Source: a virus | DNA: 20,368 bases | Direction: 5' to 3' (one strand) | Virus record (IMG/VR): IMGVR_UViG_3300031885_001374 | Coordinates: 1-20,368 of that record | Shown here: positions 11,814-19,040 of the stretch, in pieces | Numbering within the stretch: the stretch's first letter is position 1 | How the letters are laid out: each line of letters starts with the position of its first letter | Translations under genes and position numbers: made by a program | Notes under the pieces: generated by a model | The model's input: only the letters and a program-made list of their open reading frames with translations | Databases searched by the model: none | Told to the model about the DNA's origin: nothing

Positions 11814-13571
11814 ATGCCATATAGCGGAGCTGATGATCCGAATCTACCGCCTGATATAAAGAAGCTAGATGCCAAGAAGAGGCGACAGTTCACGGCAGTA
11901 TGGAATTCTGCCTATCAAAATTGCAGAGATTCTAAGACTGGCGGCGGGACAGGCGGCACAGCGGGTTGCGAGGGAGTAGCCTTCCGTTTCGCCCGTTCTG
12001 CTGTAAAGGAGATGACCATGGAAGAGGAGGAAGAGACGAAAGAAGGTCGGATGATTTCCACTGCCAACCTCAAGAAGATACGAGACGCTCTGGCAGCACT
12101 CAATGAACTCCTATCTGCTGCTGAACCACCTGCGCTTACAGGCAAGGAACTCGATGAGGAGGAGCCTGGGCTGGTGGAACGTATCCTGGATGGTATGAAG
12201 GGCATACTGTTCGGCAACTCCAGGGAGGAAGGCGAGAAGGCTGAATGGGATGGCAAATATATCAACGATCTACCTGACTCCGCTTTTGCTTTCATCTCCG
12301 CTGGCGGAGAGAAGGATAAGGATGGCAAGACTGTCCCTCGTGCCCTGCGCCACCTGCCATATAAGAACAGTGGCGGAGAGATAGACCTTCCCCACCTGCG
12401 AAATGCTCTGGCTCGCCTGTCACAGAGTTCACTATCTCCAGCAGAGAAGGAGAGCGCGGGTGCTGTGCTTAGGAAGGCGGCAGAGGCGAAGAAGGTAGGG
12501 GAGTTCAGCCAGAAGGATATCATTGGCTCCTTCAAGGTATCTAAGGATGCTGAGGGGAACTGGCGATGGCTCTCGCTGACCACCAACAAGTACAAGGATC
12601 GCGAAGGCGAGATCTTCAGCGATGAGGCCCACAAGGAGTATGTGGAGTACGCTACTGCCTTCAAACACTATCCAGAGTTGTGGATCTGGCATACACCAGG
12701 CAGCAAGGTAGGAACGGCGGACTTCACTGATTATGTAGATGGATTCGTGCTTCACTCTGGCACGTTTGATAAGGGCAAAGAAACAGTGGCAGCCTCCCTA
12801 GCTGCTGCTACTGATCTAGCAGTCAGTCACGGGTATAAGTACCGAGCAACTGACAAAGAGGATGGTGTATATGATTGGTATCGAACTTTCGAGGTAAGCG
12901 CTCTGCCCGCAGCAAGGGCAGCCAACGCATGGACAGACATACTTTCACAGAAGGAGGTAGTAATGAGTTTTTCCGAAGACAAGAAAGCCTTCTTGACTAA
13001 GCATCTTGGAGAAGACGCTGTTAAGGACATAGAGTCCAAGATAGCAGAACTCTCCAAGCAGCTAGAGGACGCGGGAGTAGCCTTCAAGGACTTGGTGGAG
13101 GGCACCCCTGTGTCAGAGGCGAAGGCTGAGGAGCCAGTGGCTGAGGTAGAAGAGGAGACAGAGGCTGACGACAATGTGTCGGTTCCAGCGGGCGACAATG
13201 TGTCGGTTCCAGCGGGCGACAATGTGTCTGCTCAGCTTCAGGACATATCCTCCAAGATCGAGGCTCTCGGCTCTCAGGTAGAAGAAGTCAGAGGGGAATT
13301 GACTGGCTTCAAGGGCGAATTGGCGCAACTGAAGCGCTCCGATGCTCAGAAGATAGACGACCAGGTTGCTCCGCGCAGGCCTGCTCCTGGTAATGGCGAA
13401 GGCCCTGCTAACTCAGAGAAGACCCTGGTCGATGCTGAGAAGCAGGCACAGCTAGAAGAAGCTGCTAATAAGGCAGCGGCAGGAGGAAAGGACCCTTATA
13501 TCGGCCCTTATGTAGATGACTTGGTCAGCGGCAGGCTTGTCGGCGGCGGAGTCGTCACCTCGGGCGAATAA
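11814..13571 (+). CDS. ChaB-like / capsid maturation protease / scaffold fusion
   Basis: ATG 11814 has AAGGAGGAAAG immediately upstream; 585 residues. Residues 1-68 resemble ChaB (MPYSGADDPNLPPDIKKLD ... VWNSAYQNC ... VAFRFARSAVKEM). Residues 149-230 hold INDLPDSAFAFI ... RALRHLPYK ... IDLPHLRNALARL, a small domain seen in other phage head proteins. Residues about 235-375 are a probable prohead protease: LWIWHTPGSKVGTADF (H293) and GFVLHSGTFD (S315) are candidate catalytic residues. The last 200 residues are acidic and coiled-coil-like, as in scaffolds, ending in PYIGPYVDDLVSGRL. It would shape the procapsid and cleave its inner parts. The protease call is by pattern and position; the catalytic residues are proposed. 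Confidence 0.72.
   Translation: MPYSGADDPNLPPDIKKLDAKKRRQFTAVWNSAYQNCRDSKTGGGTGGTAGCEGVAFRFARSAVKEMTMEEEEETKEGRMISTANLKKIRDALAALNELLSAAEPPALTGKELDEEEPGLVERILDGMKGILFGNSREEGEKAEWDGKYINDLPDSAFAFISAGGEKDKDGKTVPRALRHLPYKNSGGEIDLPHLRNALARLSQSSLSPAEKESAGAVLRKAAEAKKVGEFSQKDIIGSFKVSKDAEGNWRWLSLTTNKYKDREGEIFSDEAHKEYVEYATAFKHYPELWIWHTPGSKVGTADFTDYVDGFVLHSGTFDKGKETVAASLAAATDLAVSHGYKYRATDKEDGVYDWYRTFEVSALPAARAANAWTDILSQKEVVMSFSEDKKAFLTKHLGEDAVKDIESKIAELSKQLEDAGVAFKDLVEGTPVSEAKAEEPVAEVEEETEADDNVSVPAGDNVSVPAGDNVSAQLQDISSKIEALGSQVEEVRGELTGFKGELAQLKRSDAQKIDDQVAPRRPAPGNGEGPANSEKTLVDAEKQAQLEEAANKAAAGGKDPYIGPYVDDLVSGRLVGGGVVTSGE
12963..13571 (+). CDS. Nested scaffold protein from internal in-frame start
   Basis: Inside the protease gene, in the same frame, AAGGAGGT (12951-12958) is followed after 4-5 nt by ATG 12963 (residue 384). 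This is as strong a start as any in the window. It would yield a 202-residue acidic, helical protein (MSFSEDKKAFLTKHLGEDAV ... IESKIAELSKQLEDAG) equal to the scaffold part alone. Phage lambda makes its Nu3 scaffold the same way from within gene C. It contains the DNVSVPAG repeat. That the product is made is inference from the ribosome site and domain boundary. Confidence 0.6.
   Translation: MSFSEDKKAFLTKHLGEDAVKDIESKIAELSKQLEDAGVAFKDLVEGTPVSEAKAEEPVAEVEEETEADDNVSVPAGDNVSVPAGDNVSAQLQDISSKIEALGSQVEEVRGELTGFKGELAQLKRSDAQKIDDQVAPRRPAPGNGEGPANSEKTLVDAEKQAQLEEAANKAAAGGKDPYIGPYVDDLVSGRLVGGGVVTSGE
13170..13228 (+). repeat. 24-bp tandem repeat (2 copies plus 11 bp)
   Basis: Identical 24-bp units at 13170-13193 and 13194-13217 (GACAATGTGTCGG...) and an 11-bp partial copy at 13218-13228. 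It encodes DNVSVPAG twice and then DNVSA, in the linker between the acidic segment and coiled coil of the scaffold part. Confidence 0.9.
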
Positions 13572-13598
13572 AAGGTAACTCGAAAGAAGGAGGTCTAA

Positions 13599-15065
13599 AT
13601 GAGTCTAGAAGAAGTCCTGGTTAGAGAACTCGCCCCTCTCCTTGAGCGGGAGAAGGGACGAAGGTATGGCGTCGACTATAAGCATGATGCCACCGGCACA
13701 CCGAATGCCCAGTATGCTCACGGTCCAGGAGGGTTGCTGACCTACCCTGGTGTTGATCCCCTCATCTTCCACACAGTGGTCGGCAATAAGGGTATCCTAG
13801 GCCAACTGCCTACCAAGCCTAGCCTCTCCACCAACCCCACTTACTTCACCATCACAGGTGTGCAGGGCGACACAGGCGCTGAGAAGATAACCGTGTGCGC
13901 TAACGCGCCTTACGCTGGTCTGAAGAAGGGCTGCCTAACTACTAGTGTATTCGGGCGCTACGAGCGAGCGACGCGAGAGATCGAGCTAAACAGGCTCGGT
14001 CAACTTGTTGATCGTGCCGACCCGATGGACATTCGCCTCATCGGCAGTCCCATTCACGAGGCTCACATCTTCGCAGGTGGGCCTGAGAGTCCTGGTGTTC
14101 CTGGCGACTTGCTGACGAACGAGATTCGTCAGAAGTTCTGGGAGCGCAACGTCAGCATCCATCGCCTCTTGTCCCTGCAGCTATGGCGTGGCACTCCTGT
14201 TAACAACTCTGCTGGCGGTGGCTACAAGGAACTCACGGGCTTCGAACTCCTGGTCAATACGGGCTACCAAGATGCTGAGACTGGCACTCTCTGCCCTTCT
14301 CTAAACAGCGATGTCAAGAACTTCAACTGGGCGTGCATCAGTACGAACGCTAACAACGCCGACAATCTGGTGTGGTACGTTAGCGAGATGTATAAGTACC
14401 TGCATTCCCTGGCTGAGAGGACTGGCCTCTCGCCTGTGCGTTGGGTACTCGCTATGCGAGAGGATCTGTTCTGGGACATCACAGCCATCTGGCCGTGCTC
14501 CTACCTGACCGCTCGCTGCCTGAACACGCATGACAGCAACGAGATCATCATGAACACGGGTGCAGAGCAGGTGAGAATGCGCGACGAGATGAGGGCAGGC
14601 AAGTACCTGCTCATCAACGGTGAGCGCATAGAAGTAGTCCTGGACGATGGCATCACTGAGTGGAGCGCAGTTAACGAGGGCCATCTGGCTCCTGGCTGCT
14701 TCTCCAGCGACATCTTCTTCATTCCGATGAGTGTTGTTGGTGGCCAGAGCGTGACATTCCTGGAGTACTTCGACTACACCAACCCGAGCATCAGCGACGC
14801 CTTGGCGAACATGGTGCTCGGCAGGGTGGAAGGCCCGTTCATCACCTGGCCTCGCCAGACTAACCAGTGTGTCGTGTGGCAGACCAAGATCGAGCCTCGA
14901 CTGGTGCTGAGAACGCCGTGGCTAGCAGGTCGTATCCAGAACGTGTGTTACTGCCCGTTGCAGCACATCCGCCAGCCGTTCCCTAACGACCCGTACTTCG
15001 TTGACGGCGGCAAGACCTACCGACCTGGGCCTAGCCTTCACAGTCTCTGGGATCAGGGTCGGTAG
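13599..15065 (+). CDS. Major capsid protein (HK97-like)
   Basis: ATG 13599 follows AAGGAGGT, a near-perfect ribosome site suited to the most abundant virion protein. The 488 residues include GPGGLLTYPGVDPLIFHTVV ... GILGQLPTKPSLSTNPTYFT and later FEYFD-like VTFLEYFDYTNPSISDAL and ITWPRQTNQCVVWQTKIEPR, a layout I associate with HK97-fold major capsid proteins of uncultured phages. Position directly after the protease/scaffold gene is canonical. The N-terminal helical segment of about 25 residues (LEEVLVRELAPLLEREKGRR) could be a short delta-like region cleaved by the protease; this is inferred. No transmembrane or signal features. Confidence 0.85.
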   Translation: MSLEEVLVRELAPLLEREKGRRYGVDYKHDATGTPNAQYAHGPGGLLTYPGVDPLIFHTVVGNKGILGQLPTKPSLSTNPTYFTITGVQGDTGAEKITVCANAPYAGLKKGCLTTSVFGRYERATREIELNRLGQLVDRADPMDIRLIGSPIHEAHIFAGGPESPGVPGDLLTNEIRQKFWERNVSIHRLLSLQLWRGTPVNNSAGGGYKELTGFELLVNTGYQDAETGTLCPSLNSDVKNFNWACISTNANNADNLVWYVSEMYKYLHSLAERTGLSPVRWVLAMREDLFWDITAIWPCSYLTARCLNTHDSNEIIMNTGAEQVRMRDEMRAGKYLLINGERIEVVLDDGITEWSAVNEGHLAPGCFSSDIFFIPMSVVGGQSVTFLEYFDYTNPSISDALANMVLGRVEGPFITWPRQTNQCVVWQTKIEPRLVLRTPWLAGRIQNVCYCPLQHIRQPFPNDPYFVDGGKTYRPGPSLHSLWDQGR

Positions 15066-15145
15066 TAACATAAAGGGAGGACAGGTTTTACGATAGGACA
15101 AGAGGACCGCACCCCTGAGTTCTCTCAATCCTTCTTCCCTAAAGG

Positions 15146-15184
15146 TTGGGAGGGGAGTGGGCTCCTCCTCTCTCCTCCCACCAA
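15146..15184 (+). terminator. GC-rich hairpin after capsid gene
   Basis: GGTTGGGAGGGGAG on the left pairs imperfectly with CTCTCTCCTCCCACC on the right (one bulge, one G-U). No U-tract follows. It could slow transcription or protect the abundant capsid mRNA end. Confidence 0.4.
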
Positions 15185-15226
15185 ACAGAGGGGTTAAGAA
15201 TCTTCAATAGGAGGGAGGTGAAAAAG

Positions 15227-15670
15227 ATGGATAGAGACAAGGATCCTAATGCCACTCAGGAGCGCTACGAGGGCGACACGCAGGAGCGATCATGGGACGC
15301 TAAGGTCAACGCGGCCTTCGAGTTGTTCTTGCTTAATGCCAAGCGTACCTACGACGAGTACCAGGAAGTATCCCTGGAGAGCATCAAGCGCAACGGTCTG
15401 CTGTTCGACAAGATCCTCACTGACGCCCAGCAGTACGACAACCAGCGTGAGGTCATCGCCAACCAGGCGCTGCAGAACGCGGTTACTACCTCGGACATGG
15501 TTGCCAAGCAGACCATTCGCCACGGAGACTTCGCAGTGGATCAGCAGTGGAACCTGGAGCCGCACGAGGCTGCTGCAGAGGCTGAGGTGTTGCCAAAGTT
15601 CTACCTGGACGCGATCAAGGCCATTGTCATCGACGCGCTAGTCGAGGCGGGAGTTGGCAAGAAGTCGTAA
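15227..15670 (+). CDS. Capsid-adjacent conserved phage protein, 147 aa
   Basis: ATG 15227 has GGAGGGAGGTG about 7 nt upstream, another very strong site; the frame is open back to 15146 but only through the intergenic hairpin. The protein is mostly helical and charged: AKVNAAFELFLLNAKRTYDE, SIKRNGLLFDKILTDAQQYD, NQALQNAVTTSDMVAKQTIR, then WNLEPHEAAAEAEVLPKFYL. Similar helical proteins follow major capsid genes in related phages as I recall, with no established function; decoration, connector or internal virion protein are possible. The strong ribosome site suggests high expression. Confidence 0.55.
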   Translation: MDRDKDPNATQERYEGDTQERSWDAKVNAAFELFLLNAKRTYDEYQEVSLESIKRNGLLFDKILTDAQQYDNQREVIANQALQNAVTTSDMVAKQTIRHGDFAVDQQWNLEPHEAAAEAEVLPKFYLDAIKAIVIDALVEAGVGKKS

Positions 15671-15682
15671 TTGGTTGGGAAG

Positions 15683-15708
15683 GGGGGCAGGGTGCGGACT
15701 CTGCCCCC
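15683..15708 (+). terminator. Perfect 8-bp GC hairpin before sugar cassette
   Basis: GGGGGCAG (15683-15690) pairs with CTGCCCCC (15701-15708), 10-base loop. It is not followed by U residues but by GAGGAG, the ribosome site of the next gene. It may be a partial terminator or a translational control element between the head and sugar modules. Confidence 0.5.
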
Positions 15709-15720
15709 GAGGAGCGTGGT

Positions 15721-16653
15721 ATGCGCAAAGTTCTCTGTACTGGCGGGGCTGGCTTCCTTGGTCGTGGCATCCTGCGGCAGATCTCGCAAGGAAAGTTGGA
15801 CTGGGATGTAACAGTCTACTCCACTGACGAGGAGAAGCAGGTCAAGTGCCACCAGCGCTACCCAAACGCTCGCTACGTTCTAGGGGATGTGAGAGACCTG
15901 GAGCGTTTGCGTACTGTGATGGCGGGGCATGAGTGGGTAGTACATGCCGCTGCTGTAAAATATATCCCGGAAGCTGAGATGAATCCGTCAGAGTGCATTG
16001 CCGTCAACATCGACGGAGCACGCAGCGTCATGGCAGCAGCTAGAGCCTGCGGTGTGGAACGAGTCGTAGGCATCTCCACCGACAAGGCTGTGATGCCTGT
16101 GAACGTCTACGGCATGACTAAGGCTGTGATGGAGCGACTGTTCCAGGAAGAGCATCAGCATGCACAGATTCCAGCCTTCACCTGCGTGCGCTATGGTAAC
16201 GTCGTAGGCAGCACAGGATCTGTCATACCGCTGTTCCGCCATCAGTGGCAACAGGAGCATAAGGTCAGAATCACTGACCCGAATATGACTCGCTTCTGGA
16301 TGGGCGTGGATGAAGCGATAGGCGTCATCCAGATAGCGCTAGAGAAAGTTCATTCTGGCAGCATAGTGATCCCGCCTGTACGGGCCGCTACCATTCTGGA
16401 CACGGCCAAGGCTGCTACCTGCGAGGATGTAGAGGTGGAAGTGATAGGAACTCGCCCAGGTGAGAAGAAGCACGAGCTGATACTCCATCATGAAGAGTCT
16501 GTTCGTGCCTTCAAGCAGAAGGGGTACATCGAACTCCTACCGCCAGGAACGCCAGCAGTCAAGGAGGCTTTCACCATCGCCAGCCACACTCCGCAATATT
16601 TTATAAGCATCGAGGAGCTGCGTTCTCTTATTCAGGACTCAGAAAATGTCTGA
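15721..16653 (+). CDS. UDP-sugar 4,6-dehydratase (PseB/CapD/FlaA1-type SDR)
   Basis: ATG 15721 after GAGGAG (15710-15715). 310 residues of an extended short-chain dehydrogenase: TGGAGFLG (7-14) for NAD(P), GDVRDLERL, VVHAAAVKYIPEAEMNP, STDKAVMPVNVYGMTK (119-134; D121, K122, Y130, K134 as catalytic set), VRYGNVVGSTGSVIPLF, MTRFWM and RPGEKKHELI. This is the Polysacc_synt_2 family (PF02719), which converts UDP-GlcNAc to a 4-keto-6-deoxy sugar; the DK pair in place of the usual DE resembles FlaA1/PseB. It opens a cassette of sugar genes. Its final 20 codons have a second, diverged version at 16783-16845, evidence of an insertion at its 3' end. Confidence 0.85.
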   Translation: MRKVLCTGGAGFLGRGILRQISQGKLDWDVTVYSTDEEKQVKCHQRYPNARYVLGDVRDLERLRTVMAGHEWVVHAAAVKYIPEAEMNPSECIAVNIDGARSVMAAARACGVERVVGISTDKAVMPVNVYGMTKAVMERLFQEEHQHAQIPAFTCVRYGNVVGSTGSVIPLFRHQWQQEHKVRITDPNMTRFWMGVDEAIGVIQIALEKVHSGSIVIPPVRAATILDTAKAATCEDVEVEVIGTRPGEKKHELILHHEESVRAFKQKGYIELLPPGTPAVKEAFTIASHTPQYFISIEELRSLIQDSENV

Positions 16654-16798
16654 ATCTGCTGAGACTAGACGAAAGCGGTTAAGAAAACAGGCTTTGATGG
16701 CATGGGCTAGGCCAGGTTTTAGGGAACGTATGTCAGAGTCTCATAAAGGAAAGACTTTGCCAGAGGAACAAAATTGTCGTCACCTCAGTATTCCATAG
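16646..16798 (+). CDS. NUMOD3-like homing endonuclease fragment, 50 aa
   Basis: ATG 16646 overlaps the dehydratase stop by 8 nt and reads to TAG 16796-16798. The sequence is basic: KRLRKQALMAWARPGFRERM, then SESHKGKTLPEEQ. RxRMSExxKGKxLxxEQ resembles the NUMOD3 DNA-binding module of HNH and GIY-YIG homing endonucleases (PF07460). No nuclease domain is present, so this is a remnant or a minimal DNA-binding piece. The final residues (NCRHLSIP) run into the duplicated dehydratase end in another frame. No clear ribosome site; expression would depend on coupling. Confidence 0.5.
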   Translation: MSESAETRRKRLRKQALMAWARPGFRERMSESHKGKTLPEEQNCRHLSIP

Positions 16799-16845
16799 GT
16801 ATCGAGGAGCTAAGAGCGCTTATAGACGATGCGGAGGATGTGTAA
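16783..16845 (+). pseudogene. Displaced original 3' end of dehydratase gene
   Basis: Twenty codons plus TAA, reading PQYSIGIEELRALIDDAEDV, in a frame with no start of its own. Its stop overlaps the next ATG as TAATG, and GGAGG at 16833-16837 within it is the ribosome site for the next gene. It therefore probably is the ancestral gene end, retained because it carries that site. Confidence 0.65.
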
Positions 16846-17627
16846 TGCGGATATGGGTCACAGGAGCGAAGGGTCTTCTGGGTAGATACGTATGCGAGGC
16901 AGTCGAAGAGCGCGGCCATAATCTGTTCGCCACCTCTCACTGGGACTGTCCTATTGAAGATCTCGGCATCGTTCATAGGATATCCAAGGACAAGAATCTA
17001 GACGCTATTATCAACTGCGCTGGAAAAACAACGCCGACTCCTGCCATCGAAATGCTGCTCGCCAACTCTCTCGGCCCACACGTTCTCGCCACTCTGAAGA
17101 TACGTATGGTGCACATGAGCACCGACTGCGTGTTCTCTGGCAAGAGCGGCCAGAATCGCTCCAAGGACAATCCAGATCCCGTAGGCATCTATGGCCGCTC
17201 CAAGCTAGCTGGCGAAGTGGACGCTACACACGTGCTCAACGTGAGAGGCTCCTTCATCTCCAAGGAGGGGGGCTTCCTGTTCTGGCTACTGAACGCTACT
17301 GGCAAGGTAGAGGCCTGGAAGAACGCTGACTGGAACGGGACGACAGCAGCAATCATGGCTGACAAGTTAGTGGAGTTGGCAGAAGGCGAGAAGGTAGGGG
17401 TTGTCCATGCTGCCTCTCCAGAGATGGTATCCAAGGCATGGCTAGTCCATCTGTTTGCCGGGCGACTTGGCCTGCCAGTAGAAGTCATAGATACTGACAT
17501 TCCCAGCATCGGCCTAGCGCTCACGCCTGACGTAATGCTTCCTCCTACCGTGCAGGTAATGGAGGACTATGCTAAGGAAATGGAGGACTATGCTAAGGAG
17601 TTGCAGGAATGTCTGACCTTCGCGTGA
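16845..17627 (+). CDS. RmlD-like nucleotide-sugar reductase
   Basis: ATG 16845 (TAATG overlap), GGAGG 7 nt upstream. 260 residues: VTGAKGLLGRYV (5-16) nucleotide-binding loop, INCAGKT, MSTDCVFSG (91-99) and YGRSKLAGE (116-124; YxxxK). These are hallmarks of the dTDP-4-dehydrorhamnose reductase / RmlD_sub_bind group (PF04321), which reduces the 4-keto group made by a 4,6-dehydratase. It is somewhat shorter than typical RmlD. The C-terminus has a fresh 7-aa duplication (MEDYAKE twice). Paired with the upstream dehydratase it would yield a 6-deoxy sugar nucleotide; the exact sugar is not predictable. Confidence 0.8.
   Translation: MRIWVTGAKGLLGRYVCEAVEERGHNLFATSHWDCPIEDLGIVHRISKDKNLDAIINCAGKTTPTPAIEMLLANSLGPHVLATLKIRMVHMSTDCVFSGKSGQNRSKDNPDPVGIYGRSKLAGEVDATHVLNVRGSFISKEGGFLFWLLNATGKVEAWKNADWNGTTAAIMADKLVELAEGEKVGVVHAASPEMVSKAWLVHLFAGRLGLPVEVIDTDIPSIGLALTPDVMLPPTVQVMEDYAKEMEDYAKELQECLTFA
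17559..17600 (+). repeat. 21-bp tandem duplication
   Basis: Units 17559-17579 and 17580-17600 (ATGGAGGACTATGCTAAGGA + A or G) differ only in the last base. The frame is kept, adding MEDYAKE near the reductase C-terminus; the second unit ends in the AAGGAG that serves the next gene. Confidence 0.92.
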
Positions 17628-18277
17628 CAGTAGCCATCCCAGTAGGGCCGCGTCCTACTGACCAGCAATGGTTGGAGGAATGCCTGGAGAGTGTCAGACA
17701 ACAGACAATGCCACCTGATGAGATTCTCCTTGTAGATGATATGGCGAATCTTCCTCCTCACGATGGGTGCCGTATCTGGCGAGCACCGTGGCGGGTTGGT
17801 GTGGCATGTGCTTTCAATTTCTGCGTAGCGCTAGCCAAGAATGAACTCGTCTTCATGCTTAGCGATGATGATATACTCTACCCTACCTGCCTAGAGCGTT
17901 GCTTAGCGACCTACGAGCGGGTAGGGAGGATAGATGGATTCTATTGGGCGGGGGTACGGTACAGCGATGATCGAGAGGATCAGTTCTTTCCTTTCAACGG
18001 GGCAATGACGACGAAAGGCTTTTGGCGCATGACGGGGGGTTTTCCACCCGAATCTGGCTCGGGTGCGCCTGATGCTGCCTTTCTCTCCATTCTAATGGTC
18101 AATGGGATGTTTGATCGCGTCCAGTGTATCGATACTAAGGAACCACAGTACTGGTATCGTGTCCACGAGAATACTGACACAGGAGCGAGAGGTCCTTGGC
18201 AGGGAGTAATCCTAGAGACGCGCCACTTGCTCACTCACTCCTGGAAGCCGCCAGAGTGGGGCAGGTATGATACTTGA
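17609..18277 (+). CDS. Family 2 glycosyltransferase, 222 aa
   Basis: ATG 17609 overlaps the reductase by 19 nt, with AAGGAG 8 nt upstream. GT-A fold signs: VTVAIPVGPR at the N-terminus, LEECLESVRQQTMPPDEILL, VDDM (42-45), RVGVACAFNFCVALAKNELV and the metal/nucleotide-binding LSDDDIL (85-90). Then FFPFNGAMTTKGFWRMTGGF and a WYRVHENTD acceptor region. It would transfer an activated sugar to an acceptor in the cytoplasm; donor and acceptor are unknown. It is short for the family but holds the full catalytic half. It is a paralog of the next gene. Confidence 0.82.
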   Translation: MSDLRVTVAIPVGPRPTDQQWLEECLESVRQQTMPPDEILLVDDMANLPPHDGCRIWRAPWRVGVACAFNFCVALAKNELVFMLSDDDILYPTCLERCLATYERVGRIDGFYWAGVRYSDDREDQFFPFNGAMTTKGFWRMTGGFPPESGSGAPDAAFLSILMVNGMFDRVQCIDTKEPQYWYRVHENTDTGARGPWQGVILETRHLLTHSWKPPEWGRYDT

Positions 18278-19040
18278 TACCAGGGTATCGGTCGTCATCC
18301 CAGTGGGACCAGAGAAATATCACCAGAAATATCTGGAAGAGTGCGTAGCCAGCGTGCGAGCGCAAACTCATCCAGCAAATGAGATCTTGCTCATAGATGA
18401 CATGACGGATCTCACCACAATAACAGATACAACAACAATGCAGATGGGCAATAATTGGCATGTTGGAGTAGAAACTGCTATAAATGGCTTTCTGGAGGGT
18501 TGCAATATCTGGAGATCTCCTTGGCGGTTAGGGGTAGCTTCTGCTATCAACTGTGGCGTGTCTTTAGCTGTTAATGATCTCGTATATCTCCTCTGTGCTG
18601 ATGATTGGCTAGAGCCAGAATGCTTGGCAGCCTGTGTAGAGGAGTATGAGCGCCGAAAGGATCTGCTCGGCTACTACCATGTGACCGTTCGATTTGCAAT
18701 TGAGGCAGGTCATCAACACCCCTTCCCCTTGCCAGACCCGCCTATACAGGATCTGCCCTGCGGCTCGGCGATGGTTACTAAGCAGTTGTGGAGATGTACG
18801 GGGGGGTTTCCGCTAGAGTCAGGATTTTCGCCTGACGCCGTATTCATCTCAATCCTACTAGGTAATCCAGGCAATGGTTCTCTTCGACCTGTAAAGCAAG
18901 GAGTGCCCCTATGCAACCTCCGCCTTCACGCCGAACAGGACTCGGCTAGTCGTAGCCCTTGGGTGGGGGTAGTAGGCACTGTGCGCGACATGATGACCAG
19001 AGAATGGAAACAACCAACTTGGGGTAGGTTCGATGGTTGA
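18267..19040 (+). CDS. Family 2 glycosyltransferase paralog with insertion, 257 aa
   Basis: ATG 18267 overlaps the first glycosyltransferase by 11 nt. Same layout: VSVVIPVGP, LEECVASVRAQTHPANEILL, IDDM, RLGVASAINCGVSLAVNDLV, ADDW (111-114), then a GGFPLESGFSPDAVF block and a LRLHAEQDSASRSPWVGVV end. Relative to the paralog it has about 25 extra residues after IDDMTDL, including NNWHVGVETAINGF, which echoes the following PWRLGVASAINCGV, so a segment seems duplicated in place. The acidic motif is ADD rather than DDD. Whether it is active is uncertain. Confidence 0.78.
   Translation: MILDTRVSVVIPVGPEKYHQKYLEECVASVRAQTHPANEILLIDDMTDLTTITDTTTMQMGNNWHVGVETAINGFLEGCNIWRSPWRLGVASAINCGVSLAVNDLVYLLCADDWLEPECLAACVEEYERRKDLLGYYHVTVRFAIEAGHQHPFPLPDPPIQDLPCGSAMVTKQLWRCTGGFPLESGFSPDAVFISILLGNPGNGSLRPVKQGVPLCNLRLHAEQDSASRSPWVGVVGTVRDMMTREWKQPTWGRFDG

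Larger units (their letters stand above)
16591..16845 (+). mobile_element. Insertion scar with duplicated dehydratase gene end
   Basis: The last 21 codons of the dehydratase (16591-16653: PQYFISIEELRSLIQDSENV-stop) recur in diverged form at 16783-16845 (PQYSIGIEELRALIDDAEDV-stop), exactly 192 bp downstream. Fourteen of 20 residues match while many codons differ. Between them lies a NUMOD3-like peptide gene. The layout fits a homing-type element that inserted near the gene end and brought a replacement terminus. Confidence 0.65.

Noticed and set aside
11915-12664. 249-codon open frame on the minus strand
   Set aside because: Lies wholly antisense to the protease gene; Ser/Arg-rich low-complexity translation, no ribosome site, and all neighbours are on the plus strand.
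15087-15105. TTTAC ... CAAGAGG resembling the upstream half of the shared promoter
   Set aside because: No TATAAT-like -10 follows at the right distance.
15188-15201. GAGGGGTTAAGAAT, close to the GAGGGG-N-TATAAT promoter block
   Set aside because: The -10 is degenerate and no -35 is present at 17-18 nt (sequence there is CT-rich).
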